From Hymenobacter yonginensis (GTDB taxonomy: Bacteria; Bacteroidota; Bacteroidia; Cytophagales; Hymenobacteraceae): DNA of 64,000 nt. Position 1 is the first letter of the stretch. The number at the start of each line of letters is the position of its first letter. This document shows, in pieces, positions 60,619 through 64,000 of the stretch. Under the pieces are notes generated by a model, which ran no database searches, was not told where the DNA came from, and saw only the letters and a list, made by a program, of their open reading frames with translations. Location: contig NZ_CP115396.1 in the NCBI RefSeq assembly GCF_027625995.1, positions 1,612,001 to 1,676,000 of the forward strand, read 5' to 3'. The translations under genes and the position numbers were made by a program.

Positions 60619-60812
60619 TTTATCCATTTGTATAAACAAATGGATAAAGAGCTGGTTACGCGTGATTTGCACGCACAACTGTCATCCTGACTGAAGCGAA
60701 GATTCTTACATCTTGCACCGATTCGTGCTACCGTAATAAAGGCTCTCGGTTCCAGTCAGGATGACGATTTATAAGCTAAACACTCTTTAAACATTTGTAT
60801 AAACAAAAGAGT
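60619..60812. repeat. Composite repeat between hisB and hisH
   Basis: Right after the hisB stop codon, TTTATCCATTTG-TATAAA-CAAATGGATAAA is a perfect 12-bp hairpin (60619-60648). A GTCATCCTGA-family inverted repeat follows (60681-60709 and 60748-60765). Then ACTCTTT...AAAGAGT (60782-60812) repeats the 16-mer CATTTGTATAAACAAA, found at both 60625-60640 and 60792-60807. Confidence 0.8.
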
Positions 60813-60841
60813 AAACGACGTCCTTCACTCGATATGTTCAA

Positions 60842-61432
60842 ATGGAAATAGCCATCATTGATTACAAAGGCGGCAACGTGCAGTCGGTGCTGTTTGCGCT
60901 GGAACGACTGGGCGTGCAGGCCACGCTCACGGCCGACCACGACGTGATTCGCCGCGCCGACAAAGTGCTGTTCCCGGGTGAGGGCGAGGCCGCCTCCGCC
61001 ATGCGGGAGCTGCGCGCCCAGGGCCTGCACGAGCTGCTGCCCACGCTCACGCAGCCGTTCCTGGGCATCTGCCTGGGCATGCAGCTGCTGGGCCGCCACA
61101 CCCAGGAGGGCGGCGGTACCGAGCTGCTCGGGATTCTGCCTTTCGACGTGGTGCGGTTCCCGGCCACGCCGGAGTACAAAGTGCCGCACATGGGCTGGAA
61201 CAACCTGCAGGCGCTGCGCGGTCCGCTGTTCGAAGGCCTCAGCGCCGAGGACTACGTGTACTTCGTGCACAGCTACTACGCCCCGGTGGGTGAGTACACC
61301 ATTGCCGAGGCCGCGTACCCCGCGCCGTTCAGCGCCGCCGTGCAGCACGAGAACTTCTACGCCGTGCAGTTCCACACTGAAAAGAGCGGCTCCGTCGGCA
61401 CCCGTATCCTGGAAAACTTTCTCAAGCTGTAA
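60842..61432 (+). CDS. hisH: Imidazole glycerol phosphate synthase, glutaminase subunit
   Basis: The 196-residue class I glutamine amidotransferase supplies ammonia to HisF. It has the oxyanion and Cys region LGICLGMQLLG, VPHMGWNNL, and the His-Glu pair VQFHTEKSG. The start MEIAIIDYKGGNVQSV is standard. Confidence 0.97.
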   Translation: MEIAIIDYKGGNVQSVLFALERLGVQATLTADHDVIRRADKVLFPGEGEAASAMRELRAQGLHELLPTLTQPFLGICLGMQLLGRHTQEGGGTELLGILPFDVVRFPATPEYKVPHMGWNNLQALRGPLFEGLSAEDYVYFVHSYYAPVGEYTIAEAAYPAPFSAAVQHENFYAVQFHTEKSGSVGTRILENFLKL

Positions 61433-61440
61433 GCCCTGTC

Positions 61441-61528
61441 TGTCATCCTGAACGGAGTGAAAGACCTTATCAAACCAGAACGAATTGTTACAACTTGATA
61501 AGGTCCTTCGCTCCGCTCAGGATGATAG
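61441..61528. repeat. REP-like inverted repeat, GTCATCCTGA family
   Basis: TGTCATCCTGAACGGAGTG... (61441-61471) faces ...CTCCGCTCAGGATGATA (61497-61528) around a 25-nt spacer, filling the hisH-hisA gap. Confidence 0.85.
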
Positions 61529-61550
61529 GTGAACTGTTCTTAAATCCAAC

Positions 61551-62267
61551 ATGGAAATCATTCCCGCAATTGACCTCATCAACGGCCAGTGCGTGCGCCT
61601 GACGGAGGGCGACTTTGCTCAGCAAACCACCTACGACGCCGACCCGCTGGCCGTGGCCCAACGCTTCGAGGCCGCCGGCGTGAAGCGTCTGCACCTGGTG
61701 GACCTCGATGGGGCCCGCGCCAAGCGCCCCGTAAACCTGCCCGTGCTGGAGCGCATTGCCCGCCACACCAGCCTGCACATCGACTTCGGGGGGGGGCTGC
61801 AGAGCGAGGACGCCGTACGCCAGGCCTTCGACGCCGGAGCCCGGCAGATTACCGCCGGCAGCATTGCCGTGCGCGAGCCCGAAACCGTGAACGGCTGGCT
61901 CCGCGCCTTTGGGGCCGACCGCATCATCATCGGGGCCGACTACCGCGACAACCACATTTCCATCAACGCCTGGGCCGAGCAGAGCGAGCGGACCCTGCGC
62001 GAGTTCGTGGAGGGCTACCTGGCCAGCGGAGCCACCACCTTCATCTGCACCGATGTGAGCAAGGACGGCAAGCTCCAAGGCCCGTCACTGGCAACCTACA
62101 CCGAACTGCGGGAGCAACTGCCCGCTGCCCGCCTCATTGCCAGCGGCGGCGTGACCACCATTGCTGACGTGGAGGCCCTGGCCGCCGTGGGCATGCACGG
62201 GGCTATCATCGGCAAAGCCATCTACGAAGGCACCATCACGCTGGAGCAGCTGCAGCCCTGGCTATGA
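61551..62267 (+). CDS. hisA: ProFAR isomerase (HisA)
   Basis: This TIM-barrel isomerase acts on the fourth pathway intermediate. At 238 residues it has MEIIPAIDLINGQCVRL with the catalytic Asp, the phosphate-binding DFGGGLQ and SGGVTTIADVEAL, and ICTDVSKDGKLQGP with the second Asp. Confidence 0.97.
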   Translation: MEIIPAIDLINGQCVRLTEGDFAQQTTYDADPLAVAQRFEAAGVKRLHLVDLDGARAKRPVNLPVLERIARHTSLHIDFGGGLQSEDAVRQAFDAGARQITAGSIAVREPETVNGWLRAFGADRIIIGADYRDNHISINAWAEQSERTLREFVEGYLASGATTFICTDVSKDGKLQGPSLATYTELREQLPAARLIASGGVTTIADVEALAAVGMHGAIIGKAIYEGTITLEQLQPWL

Positions 62268-62271
62268 TTTC

Positions 62272-62380
62272 GTTTTTAAGTTGTCAGTTGTTCGTTGCTT
62301 GTCCACTCTCGATGTAGTCAGCCGGCAATAAATCATACAATCACTGACAACTGATAACGAACAACTAACAACTAAAAACC
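62272..62380. repeat. Facing short-unit repeat element, period 7 (hisA/hisF)
   Basis: The right arm reads exactly in sevens: TGACAAC, TGATAAC, GAACAAC, TAACAAC, TAAAAAC. The left arm reads AGTTGTC, AGTTGTT, CGTTGCT. It starts 4 nt after the hisA stop codon and ends 4 nt before the hisF ATG. Confidence 0.85.
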
Positions 62381-62384
62381 AAGC

Positions 62385-63143
62385 ATGCTAACCAAACGAA
62401 TTATACCCTGCCTCGACGTGAAGGATGGGCGCACCGTGAAAGGGGTGCGCTTCGAGGGCCTGCGCGACGCCGGCGACCCGGTGGCCCTGGCCGCCCGCTA
62501 CGCCCGCGAAGGGGCCGACGAGCTGGTGTTCCTCGATATCACCGCCACCAACCAGAAACGCGCCACGCTTGTGGCCCTGGTGCGCGACGTGGCCCGGGAG
62601 CTGGACATTCCGTTCACCGTGGGCGGTGGCATCGGCACCGTATCCGATGTGGAGGCCCTGCTCATGAACGGAGCCGACAAAGTGAGCATTAACTCGGCTG
62701 CTCTGGCCCGCCCTGAGCTGATTGACGAGCTGGCCGCCCGCTTCGGGTCCCAGTGCATTGTGGTGGCCGCCGATGCCCGCTACCACGACGCCGACGGCTG
62801 GCAGATCTACACCCGGGCCGGTACCCACAACACCGGCCGCGACGCGGTGCAGTGGTGCCGGGAAGCCGCCGAGCGGGGCGCGGGTGAAATCCTGCTGACC
62901 TCCATGAGCAACGACGGCACCAAGGACGGCTTTGCGCTTGACATCACCGGGGCCGTAAGCCGGGCCGTAACCATTCCGGTGGTAGCCTCGGGCGGCGCGG
63001 GCTCCAAGCAGGACTTCACCAACGTGTTCCAGCAGGCCCACGCCGATGCCGGCCTCGCCGCCAGCATCTTCCACTTCGGCGAAATCGGTATCCGCGAGCT
63101 GAAAGAACACCTGCGCCAGGACGGCATTGCCGTGCGGCTGTAA
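62385..63143 (+). CDS. hisF: Imidazole glycerol phosphate synthase, cyclase subunit
   Basis: The 252-residue TIM barrel forms IGP and AICAR with HisH. It has [16 protein letters not shown] with the catalytic Asp, [32 protein letters not shown] with the second Asp, and VASGGAGS. Confidence 0.97.
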   Translation: MLTKRIIPCLDVKDGRTVKGVRFEGLRDAGDPVALAARYAREGADELVFLDITATNQKRATLVALVRDVARELDIPFTVGGGIGTVSDVEALLMNGADKVSINSAALARPELIDELAARFGSQCIVVAADARYHDADGWQIYTRAGTHNTGRDAVQWCREAAERGAGEILLTSMSNDGTKDGFALDITGAVSRAVTIPVVASGGAGSKQDFTNVFQQAHADAGLAASIFHFGEIGIRELKEHLRQDGIAVRL

Positions 63144-63149
63144 TTTTTG

Positions 63150-63260
63150 AGTGATGAGGTGATGGGGTGAATAGTGATGAGGTAGCTCGTCAATCTGTTT
63201 TACTTCTACATCAATGTCGGAATTCTGACGCCTTACCTCATCACCTCTTCACCTCATTAC
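63150..63260. repeat. Facing short-unit repeat element, period 7 (hisF/hisIE)
   Basis: Right units are TACCTCA, TCACCTC, TTCACCT, CATTACT; the left arm is GTGATGA, GGTGATG, GGGTGAA, TAGTGATGAGG. It fills the gap from 6 nt after the hisF stop codon to 7 nt before the hisIE ATG. Confidence 0.82.
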
Positions 63261-63267
63261 TTAGAAT

Positions 63268-63906
63268 ATGAATTTTGCAAAAATGCCCGATGGGCTGATT
63301 CCGGTGATTGTGCAGGATGCCTACACGGGGCAGGTGCTGATGCTGGGCTACCAGAACGAGGAAGCGCAGCGCGTGACCCGCGAAACGGGTCGCGTGACGT
63401 TCTTCTCCCGCTCCAAGCAGCGCCTCTGGACCAAGGGCGAAACCTCCGGCAACTACCTCACCGTGGTAAGTGAGCACGAGGACTGCGACCAGGACGCCCT
63501 GCTTATCCTGGCCCGCCCCGACGGCCCCACCTGCCACCGGGGCACCACCAGCTGCTTTGAACAGCCCCAGCAGACGCGCTACCCGGCCCCGGCCGTTAGC
63601 TTCGTGGCGGAGCTGGAGCGCCTGGTGCAGCGCCGCCACCAGCACCCCGACGAAGACCCCAAGTCATACACCGCCTCGCTGTTCCGCAAGGGCATGCCCA
63701 AAATTGCCCAGAAAGTGGGAGAGGAGGCCGTAGAAACCGTCATCGACGCCGTGGGCGGCAACGTGGAAGGCCTGAAAGGCGAGGCCGCCGACCTGCTTTA
63801 CCATTTGTTGGTATTGCTGACGGCCTCCGGACTTTCCATGGAAGACGTGGTAGACGTGCTCAAGCAGCGCCACACCACCATTTCCGGCGGGGTGCGCCGG
63901 GAATAG
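63268..63906 (+). CDS. hisIE: Bifunctional phosphoribosyl-AMP cyclohydrolase / phosphoribosyl-ATP pyrophosphatase
   Basis: The 212-residue fusion performs steps 2 and 3. The HisI part (1-110) has TGRVTFFSRSKQRLWTKGET and the zinc cysteines in EDCDQDALL and GPTCHRGTTSCF. The HisE part has SYTASLFRKGMPKIAQKVGE, EEAVETVIDA and EAADLLYHLLVLL. It is the last his gene; no terminator is clear in the 94 nt that follow. Confidence 0.96.
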   Translation: MNFAKMPDGLIPVIVQDAYTGQVLMLGYQNEEAQRVTRETGRVTFFSRSKQRLWTKGETSGNYLTVVSEHEDCDQDALLILARPDGPTCHRGTTSCFEQPQQTRYPAPAVSFVAELERLVQRRHQHPDEDPKSYTASLFRKGMPKIAQKVGEEAVETVIDAVGGNVEGLKGEAADLLYHLLVLLTASGLSMEDVVDVLKQRHTTISGGVRRE

Positions 63907-64000
63907 GCAACGAAAGTTGCGGAAGTGACTCCGGTTTGGCGGTTCTCTCCGCTGTCGAATCGGAACCCCTCCCAACGGCCGCCGCATCGTTCGCAACTTG

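Noticed and set aside
63907-64000. Terminator after hisIE
   Set aside because: Only a small GCAAC-GAAA-GTTGC hairpin without a T-run is visible before the window edge.

Overview
This 64 kb window is a chromosomal segment of a GC-rich Bacteroidota bacterium, most likely a Hymenobacter or close Cytophagales relative (an inference from gene content, not a search). The evidence is a short primary sigma factor, promoters with the Bacteroidetes -7 motif TAnnTTTG, a type IX secretion (T9SS) cargo protease, a serine-palmitoyltransferase-like enzyme, bacillithiol synthesis (bshB1), TonB-dependent receptors, and the his operon order GDC-BHAF-IE.

Layout. 0-6.8 kb: end of rpsO, then pnp, rpoD, trxB, an M23/LysM envelope peptidase and bshB1. 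6.8-18.5 kb: a stress island of four tandem-domain universal stress proteins, a receiver-Crp/Fnr fusion regulator with its PAS histidine kinase, a thioredoxin-like protein without a CxxC, a P-type cation ATPase, a 32-residue membrane peptide and a D-lactate-dehydrogenase-type enzyme. The intergenic spaces of this island share palindromes of the form TGA-N6-TCA, mostly ATGAC-N4-GTCAT, which suggests one regulon for low oxygen or energy stress. 18.6-25.1 kb: accC, an alpha-oxoamine synthase, a histone-H1-like protein, tyrS (with a strikingly AT-rich block of about 270 bp encoding an extra domain) and holA. 25.1-29.5 kb: small hypothetical genes, azoR and a Xre-RES toxin-antitoxin pair. 29.6-38.3 kb: a cell-envelope cluster of a 1070-residue TPR protein, an outer-membrane barrel, an HU-SPOR protein, ExbB, ExbD and TonB. 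38.4-50 kb: folC, trmB, a maleylpyruvate-isomerase-like protein, a TrpF-like protein, mnmA, a lipoprotein, a T9SS subtilase, a zinc-ribbon protein, rpe and a TonB-dependent receptor. 50.1-54.8 kb: a leftward group (crp/fnr, fatty acid hydroxylase, araC, double cupin) and a DUF2911 protein. 54.9-64 kb: a complete histidine operon, preceded by a leader peptide containing HHHLHGHH and interrupted by a zinc-ribbon gene.

The most unusual feature is a family of intergenic elements that fill the gap from the stop codon of one gene to the start codon of the next. Each consists of two facing arms built of 3-5 degenerate units of 7 or 8 nt (rarely 9 or 12). The sequences mostly differ from element to element, but the architecture is the same. 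At least a dozen are present, some with perfect 19-32 bp stems. Separate REP-like families with the GTCATCCTGA, GTAGAGACGCAA and TAGCCCAGGG motifs are also present. No tRNA or rRNA gene, insertion sequence, prophage or CRISPR array was seen.
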